Source: PGYU01 sp964637845 (GTDB lineage Bacteria; Bacteroidota; Ignavibacteria; Kapaibacteriales; UBA2268). Taken from it: a stretch of DNA of 64,000 nt. Position 1 is the first letter of the stretch. Every line of letters begins with the position of its first letter. The stretch lies in assembly GCA_964637845.1 (NCBI GenBank), contig CAZWXI010000005.1, forward strand, positions 3,822-67,821. The letters run 5' to 3'. Positions 8,387 to 15,953 of this stretch are shown here, piece after piece. A model generated the notes under the pieces. It was not told where the DNA came from, did no database searches, and was given only the letters and a program-made list of their open reading frames with translations. The translations under genes were made by a program, and so were the position numbers.

Positions 8387-9421
8387 ATGAATGGATTGAA
8401 CAAGAATTTATTGAAATGGTCGCTTACGTTTATTCTCGTCATCGGCTCAACATACTTAGCGGTTAAGGATATTGACTTCGGCGAATTAGTGCTTGTGCTA
8501 AAAGGAGCAAACTATTTCTGGGCAATAGTACCGATACCTATAATCGTTTTATCACATTTCGTGAGAGCTATTCGTTGGAAAACTATATTAAAACCCATTC
8601 AGGACCCTGGCCCAACGATTAATTTATTCTCGGCAGTAATGGTAGGATATTTTTTCAATGCTATTTTCCCTCGACTGGGAGAATTAGTGCGCCCTTATGT
8701 GTATGCCAAAAGACAAAAGACCTCTGTATCGAGTGCTTTTGCTACAATTATTGTGGAACGGGTCATTGACGTGTTCACACTCGGTTTTCTATTCGTTATA
8801 GCATTCATCGTTTCGCGACATAAAATCGTAAATATGCTTCCTGGTATTGATTCCGAAAGAATTATTTATTTTTCGATTTTTATTCTTGTAATCTTAGTAT
8901 TCGGTTTTTATCCTCCATTTGTTAATGGCGCTTTACGAATATTTGTTAAGCCGCTGTCCGAAAAGTTATTCGAACGGCTTTCGGATATGTTTATTAAATT
9001 TCGTAAGGGCTTTACAATCATCAAAACACCGGGATCATATATAAGACTGACCATAGAATCGCTGCTAATCTGGGCATGTTACGCTCTGCCGATGTATATT
9101 ATGTTTTATTGCTTCGATTTTCATACATACATTGACGTTCAATTGGCTGACGCTTTATTCTTGGTTATCGTCTCAGGCATTGGAGTGACGATAGCGCCTA
9201 CTCCAAGTGGTATCGGAGTGATGCACTTTTTGATAATGTATGCCATGATGGGACTATACGGTCTTCGTGAAGAAACCGCTTTGGCTTATGCCGCAATCAA
9301 CCATGCTGTGGGTTTGATGGTGCAAATAACCGTAGGCGGCGCATTTCTATTCAGAGAACGTTCAGCGAAGTTGTCACTAAAGCCAACTATTGACAACGCA
9401 GACCTCGAAACTCAGCCTTGA
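8387..9421 (+). CDS. LPG-synthase transmembrane-domain protein (UPF0104/YbhN-like)
   Basis: The 344-residue protein has about eight membrane helices and belongs to the lysylphosphatidylglycerol synthase TM family, proteins that flip or handle lipids in the inner membrane. Seen motifs: RAIRWKTIL, GYFFNAIFPRLGELVRPY, the IIVERVIDVF Glu-Arg pair, and late APTPSGIGVMHFLI. A catalytic aminoacyl-transferase domain is absent, so a transport role is more likely than lipid aminoacylation. Its 3' end overlaps the convergent NFACT gene by 10 bases. A paralogue is encoded at 33548. Confidence 0.8.
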   Translation: MNGLNKNLLKWSLTFILVIGSTYLAVKDIDFGELVLVLKGANYFWAIVPIPIIVLSHFVRAIRWKTILKPIQDPGPTINLFSAVMVGYFFNAIFPRLGELVRPYVYAKRQKTSVSSAFATIIVERVIDVFTLGFLFVIAFIVSRHKIVNMLPGIDSERIIYFSIFILVILVFGFYPPFVNGALRIFVKPLSEKLFERLSDMFIKFRKGFTIIKTPGSYIRLTIESLLIWACYALPMYIMFYCFDFHTYIDVQLADALFLVIVSGIGVTIAPTPSGIGVMHFLIMYAMMGLYGLREETALAYAAINHAVGLMVQITVGGAFLFRERSAKLSLKPTIDNADLETQP

Positions 9422-11025
9422 TTGGGAAGTTTTGGTTCTACAATCAAAACATTTTCCTTTGTAACGACCACTGCTCCCGGATTAGCCCCTTTCGGCTTGC
9501 GAACATATTTTTTGTATGTGTAAATTACGGGTACAAGTTTGGCATTTCTTGCTCCACTATAATATGCCGCTATCTGTGCAGCTTGTTCAAGGATGTATTT
9601 TGGGGGCTTATCGTTTATGTGCATCTTCAAGACCACATGTGAGCCGCTTGTACCTCTTGCGTGCAGCCAAATATCATTTGGTTTTGCCATTTTCATGGTT
9701 AACTCATCATTATTTGCGGCACTTTTACCTACAAATACCACAAAACCCTCTGTTAACTCGAATCGGCGAAATTTTTCATCAGGTGTCTTTTTTATGTCAG
9801 GCATTTTGGAGCGTAGCAGATGTTTGTAGGTCTCTGTGAATTTTTCTAATAATTTAATGTTGTTGATCTGTTCAAATTCGGCAATTGCCTGTTTAATTTC
9901 TTCAATTTGTGCGACAACTTCGGGAATTCTTTTTTCCCGGATCCTTAGCTCACTCTCGGCAATTCTCATCTTTTTATAGTAAAATCCAGCATTTTTAGTA
10001 AGTTTCAATTTCGGGTCTAACTTAATAACATAAATCTTGCCTTCATCGTCCCGAATTTCGATTGAACTACCATGAGGGATGGAGGCAAGCGGATGCGACA
10101 TCAGCAAATCGCCAATTTTTTTGTATTCCTCGTAGTGCTTAATGACTTTATCGTGGTTCTGGATTTTCCCAAGGTGACTCGTTTGTCTTTTAAGCATGAA
10201 ATCCAGACTTTTCCTGATTTCATTCGCTAATGAAGCAAAACTACGTGATTTGAAGTTTTTTGATATAGTGAATCCGATAGCTTCGCTAAGGGTATCGAAT
10301 TTTTTGATTAGCTCGAGTGATGACAATTGACTTAGTGACAGCAGAAAATTATCGTCATCATGAAAAACGAGAAATTCGGGGTCATAAATCAGTTTATCTC
10401 GGAACCTGTCGCAATTTTCGTGTAAAATGTCAATTTCGTCCGCAGTTAAATCACCCAAAGATTTATCAGAATTAATTTGCGACGCTGTCAATATCTCATC
10501 GGCATAATAACTCCCAAACAGATAATCTGAACCACTGACAACTTTCTTAACTGGTGTATCGTAGGAAAAATCATTTAAGGATGGCAAAAAACGAACTTCA
10601 AGTGAAAATTTTGTACCCAAAAATTCTTTGCAATTTTTGAAGCAATCAATTATTGTGTCATCATGATTCGTTACGAAAACATTGCCATTTTCGCCGCCGA
10701 ATAATACAATATACACAACTGTATTAATAAACCTTAATCTTATAACTCTCTCTTTTTCAACTACTTCACACGACTGGAATAATTCATCGGTCAGTTCATG
10801 CAAAAGTGACATGCTGTTTTTGCCTGCTCTTGCAAATTCATTTTTTATATAAACTGAGTCGTTTTTAGCGTCAGTACAGAATATAATGAATTTAGAAACT
10901 TTGCCGTCACTGAATTCCATAACCAAAGAATCTTTTTCTTGTGTCCAGCAATCCTTTACGGCAAATCCTGATAAATTATTTATTTCACGACAAAGATGCA
11001 ATAATGTATAATAATTCCTAATCAT
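9412..11025 (-). CDS. NFACT-family protein (RqcH/fibronectin-binding-like)
   Basis: The 537-residue protein resembles the NFACT family (RqcH/Rqc2 homologues), which binds obstructed 50S subunits carrying peptidyl-tRNA and tags stalled chains with alanine. The N-terminal NFACT-N region is divergent. A central coiled coil follows (~residues 330-410, rich in KK, EE and RIREKRIPEV). The C-terminal NFACT-R domain is clear: DIWLHARGTSGSHVVLK, the YYSGARNAKLVPVIYTYKKYV stretch and a basic KPKGANPGAVVV. It is the last gene of a five-gene operon and starts 1 base after yicC. Ribosome rescue fits beside the RNase YicC and the Pth domain encoded elsewhere in the window. Older annotations call this family fibronectin-binding protein. 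Confidence 0.85.
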   Translation of the reverse strand: MIRNYYTLLHLCREINNLSGFAVKDCWTQEKDSLVMEFSDGKVSKFIIFCTDAKNDSVYIKNEFARAGKNSMSLLHELTDELFQSCEVVEKERVIRLRFINTVVYIVLFGGENGNVFVTNHDDTIIDCFKNCKEFLGTKFSLEVRFLPSLNDFSYDTPVKKVVSGSDYLFGSYYADEILTASQINSDKSLGDLTADEIDILHENCDRFRDKLIYDPEFLVFHDDDNFLLSLSQLSSLELIKKFDTLSEAIGFTISKNFKSRSFASLANEIRKSLDFMLKRQTSHLGKIQNHDKVIKHYEEYKKIGDLLMSHPLASIPHGSSIEIRDDEGKIYVIKLDPKLKLTKNAGFYYKKMRIAESELRIREKRIPEVVAQIEEIKQAIAEFEQINNIKLLEKFTETYKHLLRSKMPDIKKTPDEKFRRFELTEGFVVFVGKSAANNDELTMKMAKPNDIWLHARGTSGSHVVLKMHINDKPPKYILEQAAQIAAYYSGARNAKLVPVIYTYKKYVRKPKGANPGAVVVTKENVLIVEPKLPNQG

Positions 11026-11026
11026 C

Positions 11027-11902
11027 TCATTCGATATTTTGTATTTGTTCTCTAATTCTTTCCAATTCCTCTTTTACTAAGACCACAAGCTGAGAAATAT
11101 ACGCATCTGACGCTTTAGAGCCAATTGTGTTTATTTCACGATTCATTTCTTGAAGCAAGAAATTGAGCTTTCTTCCCGATGGCTCGTTGGCTTTTACCGT
11201 TTCGTTAAAAAATTTGAAATGTGAATACAAGCGAACACATTCCTCCGAGATATCCAACTTGTCTGCCATAAGTACCATTTCTGTCTGTAACCTTTGCTCA
11301 TCGTATTCGTCACTTTCGAACATTTGAGCTATACGTTGTCTTAATCTTTCTCGTTCTACAGGGATTTTTTCAATGCCGAGCTTTTCAATTTTATTAACAT
11401 TTTCACTTATTTTTTTCATTCGGTTATTGATGTCGTTTAATATCTGTTTGCCCTCTTTAATTCTCATATTGTCGAGCTTTTTAAGAGCATCGCTCAACGC
11501 TTTTGAGAGAACTTTCATGATTTTCTCTTCCTCAGCATCTTCTTCTCTACCAACGAAAAAGTTCGAGAATGCAAGCAAATTGTCGAGTTTAACAGAGTCA
11601 CGGAATTTGAAGGCTTTTTTTAGTGATTGTAATTGCTCAAAAACGTGTACTGCCGCGTCATTATTAATTATGAACTGGCTTTGGTTTGCGTCAAGTTCCA
11701 ATTGAACATTGAGATTAATACTGCCGCGTGTTATGTTTTTTTTGATTATGTCACGTAATTCATTTTCCCTGTGAGTTATTGCTCTCGGCAGACGGCAGTT
11801 AAGTTCTAGAAATTTACCGTTGAGACTTTTAAGCTCAACCACAATGCCTATGCCATTTTCGTTTAATTCGGATTTACTAAACCCGGTCATGCTTTTAAAC
11901 AT
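11027..11902 (-). CDS. yicC: YicC/YloC family endoribonuclease
   Basis: The 291-residue protein shows the YicC family N-terminus MFKSMTGFSKSE and the typical C-terminus EMNREINTIGSKASD, with ELERIREQIQNIE at the very end. The family has RNase activity and in Escherichia coli acts on the small RNA RyhB. The middle is a long helical region (residues ~150-230) with conserved ERERLRQRI. Length is typical. It lies 3 bases after the gamma-carbonic-anhydrase-like gene and 1 base before the NFACT gene. The common neighbour gmk is not present. Confidence 0.93.
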   Translation of the reverse strand: MFKSMTGFSKSELNENGIGIVVELKSLNGKFLELNCRLPRAITHRENELRDIIKKNITRGSINLNVQLELDANQSQFIINNDAAVHVFEQLQSLKKAFKFRDSVKLDNLLAFSNFFVGREEDAEEEKIMKVLSKALSDALKKLDNMRIKEGKQILNDINNRMKKISENVNKIEKLGIEKIPVERERLRQRIAQMFESDEYDEQRLQTEMVLMADKLDISEECVRLYSHFKFFNETVKANEPSGRKLNFLLQEMNREINTIGSKASDAYISQLVVLVKEELERIREQIQNIE

Positions 11903-11905
11903 ATT

Positions 11906-12475
11906 TTATTCTTTGTGTTGTTGTTTAATGTTTTCTAAGTATTCTCTACGATATTGATTGACGTAATTTATGTAATTATAGGGAGTATTTTTTACTCTTT
12001 GCAATTCCTCGGGTTTTAGCTCTCTTATGATTTTACCGGGAACTCCTGCTATCAATGTCATCGGTGGTACGACAAAAGCTTCACGGACAATAGTTCCCGC
12101 GGCTACAAGAGCATATTCGCCGATTTCAGCACCATCAAGAACTCTCGCACCTATGCCGACGAGACAACCTTTCCGTAAAATGCACCCGTGAACGGTAACA
12201 GAATGAGCAATCGAAACATCATCTTCGAGAATAAGTGGCCACACATTATTCGTCACGTGAAGCATGCTCAAATCCTGAATGTTACAATTATTGCCAATGC
12301 GTATATAATGCACATCGCCACGGATGACGGTATTATACCATACAGATACGTTTTCACCTAATTCCACATCACCGATGATGCGAACTCCTTCGCAAAGGAA
12401 GGCTGACTCCGGTATTCTAGGTGCTATTCCGTGATGCGTTATTATGCTTGCGTTTTTTCCACTTTCAAATTTCAT
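11906..12475 (-). CDS. Gamma-carbonic-anhydrase-like hexapeptide-repeat protein
   Basis: The 189-residue protein is built from left-handed beta-helix hexapeptide repeats: VRIIGDVELGENVSVWYNTVI, RIGNNCNIQDLSMLHV and so on. It carries family features such as IRGDVHYIRIG, the putative zinc His in MLHVTN, and IAHSVTVHGC with two more His. This is the YrdA/PaaY/CcmM-like gamma-carbonic anhydrase clade, trimeric and metal-binding. Many members lack proven carbonic anhydrase activity, so the reaction stays open. It is the third gene in the operon, between a lipoprotein gene and yicC, with 3-base gaps on both sides. Confidence 0.88.
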   Translation of the reverse strand: MKFESGKNASIITHHGIAPRIPESAFLCEGVRIIGDVELGENVSVWYNTVIRGDVHYIRIGNNCNIQDLSMLHVTNNVWPLILEDDVSIAHSVTVHGCILRKGCLVGIGARVLDGAEIGEYALVAAGTIVREAFVVPPMTLIAGVPGKIIRELKPEELQRVKNTPYNYINYVNQYRREYLENIKQQHKE

Positions 12476-12478
12476 AGA

Positions 12479-13711
12479 TTACCATGGAAGAATTTTGTCC
12501 AATTGTGTTTCAGTTAATTTAACCATCTTTGGCTTTTCGGATGCAAAAAATACTAACAATGGTTCGATAGTTACAGCGGGATGCAGATATAAAAGAGGCA
12601 TGTCATTTAAAGCATTCAGTTTCACCAGGGTACCGTCGTTCTTTCTGAGTGAGAATATACCTGCTCCTTCAATAGTCAAACCTGCGAATGTCAGATATTT
12701 TTTACAAATCTTAAGTGGAGAGATAACCGATGATTTCAAATAAAGAGTCCATCTTTCGACTCCTTTTGAATCATATGAATACAATCCCGAATAATATTCC
12801 GCAACGCCTGAATTAAATCCCGACGCATATAAGTTTTCTGATATATCCACCGAAATATTTCTTACTACCATGTCGATTTCGATATCATAAATTCTTTTTC
12901 CAGACAAATCAAATGAGGCAATACGCCCTAATCTGCCTGATAAAGTTTCAGTCGAACCACCCACGTATATTTTTCCGTTGTAAATTAACGGTCCCGCAAG
13001 AAATCTAAAATTTTCAATCGTAATAGTCTGCTGCAAATTCAAATTTCTATCAGTAAAAATTAATGCATCAGACATACCAAAAAGATTGTGAGAGACACCA
13101 AAAACAACTGAATTTCCCTCCGAAGCTATCATCTTAGTAATAGATTGAGAAAATGGCAACTCGCTTTGAATGTTACCGGACGTGTCGAATTTGATAATTC
13201 TACCGTCATTTGTGCCGACGATAAAGCCGTCCTCAAGGGCAAGTATCTCGGAAAAAGTCAGAAAGTTATTAAATTGTTCTGTTTTCAAACTTTTTTTAAA
13301 CAACAATTTACCGTCTCGGTCAAGAGAGATGAAATTACTGAAATTGGTGACAAAAGCAGATTTCCCGCTTGAAATGATTAATGCTATTGCAGTAAAAGCA
13401 ACTTCGCCCGGGTCCAGTTTATACTCCCAAACCGAACGAGTATCAGCAAGACGTATAATACTTCCGCCATTTGTAGCGATTAAATAATCTTGCGGCCCGA
13501 AAGCTATCGGCGGCTGAATTATCCCGGAAGAATCAGATATGTTCAACTTTTCGTTAGTAAGTATCTGTAGGGGGAAATCGCCATATTGCTCATATGACGA
13601 GGTTCTGGAGGCTCCACCATATAAATTGCAGGTGGAACCTTCGAAATCCTTTGAGCAGGAAGGCAGAAAAATTATTAATAAAACAATTATATAAGAAAAG
13701 TTAAATTTCAA
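12479..13711 (-). CDS. Lipoprotein with PQQ-like beta-propeller
   Basis: The 410-residue protein has a lipoprotein signal ending in LPSC (Cys19). The rest is a series of WD/PQQ-like blades, for example DYLIATNGGSIIRL, SAFVTNFSNFISLDRDGKLLF, GFIVGTNDGRIIKFDTSGNI and KIYVGGSTETLSGRLGRIASFDLSGKRI. These blades suggest an envelope scaffold or binding protein with a seven- or eight-blade propeller. No catalytic motif is visible. It lies 23 bases after the SUMF lipoprotein gene and 3 bases before the hexapeptide-repeat gene. BamB is a propeller lipoprotein of similar size, but I see no BamB-specific motif and do not claim it. Confidence 0.7.
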   Translation of the reverse strand: MKFNFSYIIVLLIIFLPSCSKDFEGSTCNLYGGASRTSSYEQYGDFPLQILTNEKLNISDSSGIIQPPIAFGPQDYLIATNGGSIIRLADTRSVWEYKLDPGEVAFTAIALIISSGKSAFVTNFSNFISLDRDGKLLFKKSLKTEQFNNFLTFSEILALEDGFIVGTNDGRIIKFDTSGNIQSELPFSQSITKMIASEGNSVVFGVSHNLFGMSDALIFTDRNLNLQQTITIENFRFLAGPLIYNGKIYVGGSTETLSGRLGRIASFDLSGKRIYDIEIDMVVRNISVDISENLYASGFNSGVAEYYSGLYSYDSKGVERWTLYLKSSVISPLKICKKYLTFAGLTIEGAGIFSLRKNDGTLVKLNALNDMPLLYLHPAVTIEPLLVFFASEKPKMVKLTETQLDKILPW

Positions 13712-13734
13712 AAAATATTTCCGATTGAAACAAA

Positions 13735-14796
13735 TTACTTAGTTCTGACGATTCTAAATCCGATATTATTCGACAAAATTTCAGGTATGCTTCGATTGGA
13801 TGAGCGAGCATAATTAGCACCATCTGAGTAAGAACCGCCTCTGATTACTCTTCTGCTTCCATTTTCCGGACCAGTTGGGTCGATAGAAGGGCTTGAAGCA
13901 TAATAATCGAAAGCATACCAATCCCAGCAATACTCCCAAACATTTCCATGCATGTCGTGTAATCCGAACTGATTAGCGGCTTTAGTGCCAACCGGATGTG
14001 GTTTCATCCCGGAATTATCGCTTATCCAGCACATATCGTTGATTATAGCCGTACCTGCAAAATCTCCAGTTGTACCAGCTCGACATAAGTATTCCCACTC
14101 AGCTTCCGTGGGCAATCGCCAACCTTTAGCATTATCATTCCAAAGGACTTGCCCACCTACGAATCTATATGCAGTATCCAATTTCTGTGCAATCGATAGG
14201 GCATTGCAAAAGCGAACCGCATCCAGCCAGGTTATATTATATACAGGCAATCTTAAATCCGTAATCAATGAAGGATTTCTTCTCATTATCGAGCTAAATT
14301 GTCTTTGCGTGATTTCATATTTCGCTGCTATTAAATTTTTCGTTATAGTCACTTCGTGTTCGGGATACTCTTCCAATGCATTAGTATTCGACCCCATCTT
14401 AAAAGTCCCGGGTGTTGTTTCCACAGTTTCGATTGGTGGGTAATTTATTATATTAAGATTAACGCCATTGCTTAACGTGAAACCTACCTTTACGAAAACA
14501 TTACCCGTCATGGCGCTGTCGGGAACACGGAATCTGATTTGGTTATTCTGCCATGAAACTGTCTCATTATGGTTGACAAAAGCATTTCCAGCTAATGTGA
14601 CTTGCAGTGATGCAATACCGAAACCGAAATGCTTGCCCGATATAGTGACTGTATCACCTACATGTACAGTTGTGGGAGATATGCTTATTATTTTGGGGTC
14701 ACCCATTGATACCGAAGGCGAAGCATCATTGCACGACATTATCAAAATTAACGCCCAAAGAACCAAAATGATTTTTACAATAAATTTCATATCCAT
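13735..14796 (-). CDS. Lipoprotein with IPT/TIG and SUMF1 (formylglycine-generating-like) domains
   Basis: The 353-residue protein has a lipoprotein signal with Cys22 (LIMSC). Residues ~33-115 form an IPT/TIG Ig-like domain (KIISISPTTVHVGDTVTISG). Residues ~125-352 form a SUMF1/FGE-sulfatase domain: GTFKMGSN, EYPEHEVTITK, RLPTEAEWEYLCRAG, FGLHDMHGNVWEYCWDWY, RRVIRGGSYSDG and the terminal NIGFRIVRTK. The family includes the copper enzyme making formylglycine in sulfatases, but most lipoprotein members are non-catalytic or ergothioneine-synthase-like; copper-binding cysteines are not evident here. It opens the operon and a minus-strand TATATTTG motif lies at 14816-14823. The ATG two codons downstream is an alternative start. 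Confidence 0.88.
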   Translation of the reverse strand: MDMKFIVKIILVLWALILIMSCNDASPSVSMGDPKIISISPTTVHVGDTVTISGKHFGFGIASLQVTLAGNAFVNHNETVSWQNNQIRFRVPDSAMTGNVFVKVGFTLSNGVNLNIINYPPIETVETTPGTFKMGSNTNALEEYPEHEVTITKNLIAAKYEITQRQFSSIMRRNPSLITDLRLPVYNITWLDAVRFCNALSIAQKLDTAYRFVGGQVLWNDNAKGWRLPTEAEWEYLCRAGTTGDFAGTAIINDMCWISDNSGMKPHPVGTKAANQFGLHDMHGNVWEYCWDWYAFDYYASSPSIDPTGPENGSRRVIRGGSYSDGANYARSSNRSIPEILSNNIGFRIVRTK

Positions 14797-14815
14797 AATA
14801 CCAAATTACAAATTA

Positions 14816-14823
14816 CAAATATA
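14816..14823 (-). promoter_or_regulatory. -7 promoter element for the SUMF-to-NFACT operon
   Basis: Minus-strand TATATTTG matches TAnnTTTG and sits 20 bases upstream of the first start codon. It leaves a short leader without an obvious ribosome site. It pairs with a divergent motif at 14861-14868. Confidence 0.5.
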
Positions 14824-14860
14824 ATGATAATATAGATAACGTTATACGCAACTAATTTTT

Positions 14861-14868
14861 TACATTTG
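14861..14868 (+). promoter_or_regulatory. -7 promoter element for the ABC ATPase pair
   Basis: TACATTTG matches TAnnTTTG and ends 17 bases before the ATG at 14886. It faces away from the minus-strand motif at 14816-14823, so the 89-base gap is a divergent promoter region. Confidence 0.5.
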
Positions 14869-14885
14869 CTATTTGTGTTTATGAT

Positions 14886-15953
14886 ATGCTGGAAATTAAA
14901 TTAGAAAATATAACCAAAGAATACATACCCGGGGTAAAAGCAGTATCCGATATCAGTTTTAATATTTACGGTGGTGAATTTGTCGTTTTAGTAGGTCCAT
15001 CAGGGTGTGGAAAAACTTCAATATTGCGAATGATTGCGGGTTTGGAGGAAATCACTTCGGGTAATCTTTACTTCGGTGGAAAATTTGTCAATAATAAAGC
15101 TCCAAATGAGCGTTCTGTTGGCATGGTGTTCCAAAATTACGCTCTTTATCCGCATTTGACTGTTTGGGAAAATCTCGCTTTTCCGCTTAAAATCAAGGGC
15201 GAAAAGAAACATCGCATAGCCGAGCAAGTTTGTCGTATTGTAGAAATTATTGGCTTAACCGATGATATCAACAAAAAGCCAAAGCAATTATCGGGTGGAC
15301 AGCGACAAAGGGTGGCCCTCGGTCGAGCTTTAATCAGAAAGCCTAATATTTTCCTTTTTGATGAACCTTTGTCAAACTTAGATGCAAAACTTCGTGTTCA
15401 GATGCGGACAGAAATTATTCAACTTCACAAAGAATTCGGTACTACTTCGGTTTATGTTACTCATGACCAAACCGAAGCAATGACTATGGGCGATAGAATT
15501 GTCGTAATGAATGAAGGCAAAATCAATCAAATTGCAGCTCCCGGAGAAATTTACGACAACCCCGCAGATGTTTTTACTGCTCAATTTATTGGTAGTCCTC
15601 AAATGAACTTTTTTGATATGAAAATAAGCAAATCAGGACTTTATAATGTCGTTGGTACTGAATATCACCTATATTTGAATATTAAGCAAACCCTATCAAC
15701 TATAAATATCAAGTGCGGTATCAGACCTGAAGACATAAGTTTGTCTCCTCCCAGTGAAAAGTCAATGAAAGCTATTATCATTAATATTGAGTATTTGGGC
15801 TTCGAACAATTGATTTATTTCCGGCACAATGATGTATTGAAATGTGTCCGTACATCATTAGACACTAACTTTTCAGTAGGCGATACCGTAAACTTAAAAT
15901 TTGATGAAAGCAAACTTCGATTATTTGATGAGAGAGGTCTGAGGATTCGATGA
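14886..15953 (+). CDS. ABC transporter ATP-binding protein, UgpC/MalK/MsmK type
   Basis: The 355-residue ATPase belongs to the carbohydrate-uptake (CUT1) ATPase group. Walker A GPSGCGKTS is at residues 37-45, followed by a Q-loop VFQNYALYPHLTVWENLAFP, the signature LSGGQRQRVALGRAL, Walker B IFLFDEPLSNLDAKLR and switch THDQTEAMTMGDR. A C-terminal TOBE/OB region runs from about residue 240 (CGIRPEDISL is typical). It would energise a sugar or polyol importer at the inner membrane. No permease or binding-protein genes are adjacent, so it may serve several importers, as MsmK does. Its stop overlaps the next start (ATGA), which implies translational coupling. Confidence 0.9.
   Translation: MLEIKLENITKEYIPGVKAVSDISFNIYGGEFVVLVGPSGCGKTSILRMIAGLEEITSGNLYFGGKFVNNKAPNERSVGMVFQNYALYPHLTVWENLAFPLKIKGEKKHRIAEQVCRIVEIIGLTDDINKKPKQLSGGQRQRVALGRALIRKPNIFLFDEPLSNLDAKLRVQMRTEIIQLHKEFGTTSVYVTHDQTEAMTMGDRIVVMNEGKINQIAAPGEIYDNPADVFTAQFIGSPQMNFFDMKISKSGLYNVVGTEYHLYLNIKQTLSTINIKCGIRPEDISLSPPSEKSMKAIIINIEYLGFEQLIYFRHNDVLKCVRTSLDTNFSVGDTVNLKFDESKLRLFDERGLRIR

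Noticed and set aside
12479..13711. BamB
   Set aside because: Same general fold and lipobox, but no BamB-specific motif and no link to der or hisS.
13170..14443. Plus-strand open frames opposite the two lipoprotein genes
   Set aside because: No start signals; the minus-strand genes have clear lipoboxes, domains and promoter.
14886..15953. Complete sugar-import operon
   Set aside because: No permease or substrate-binding gene is adjacent on either side.
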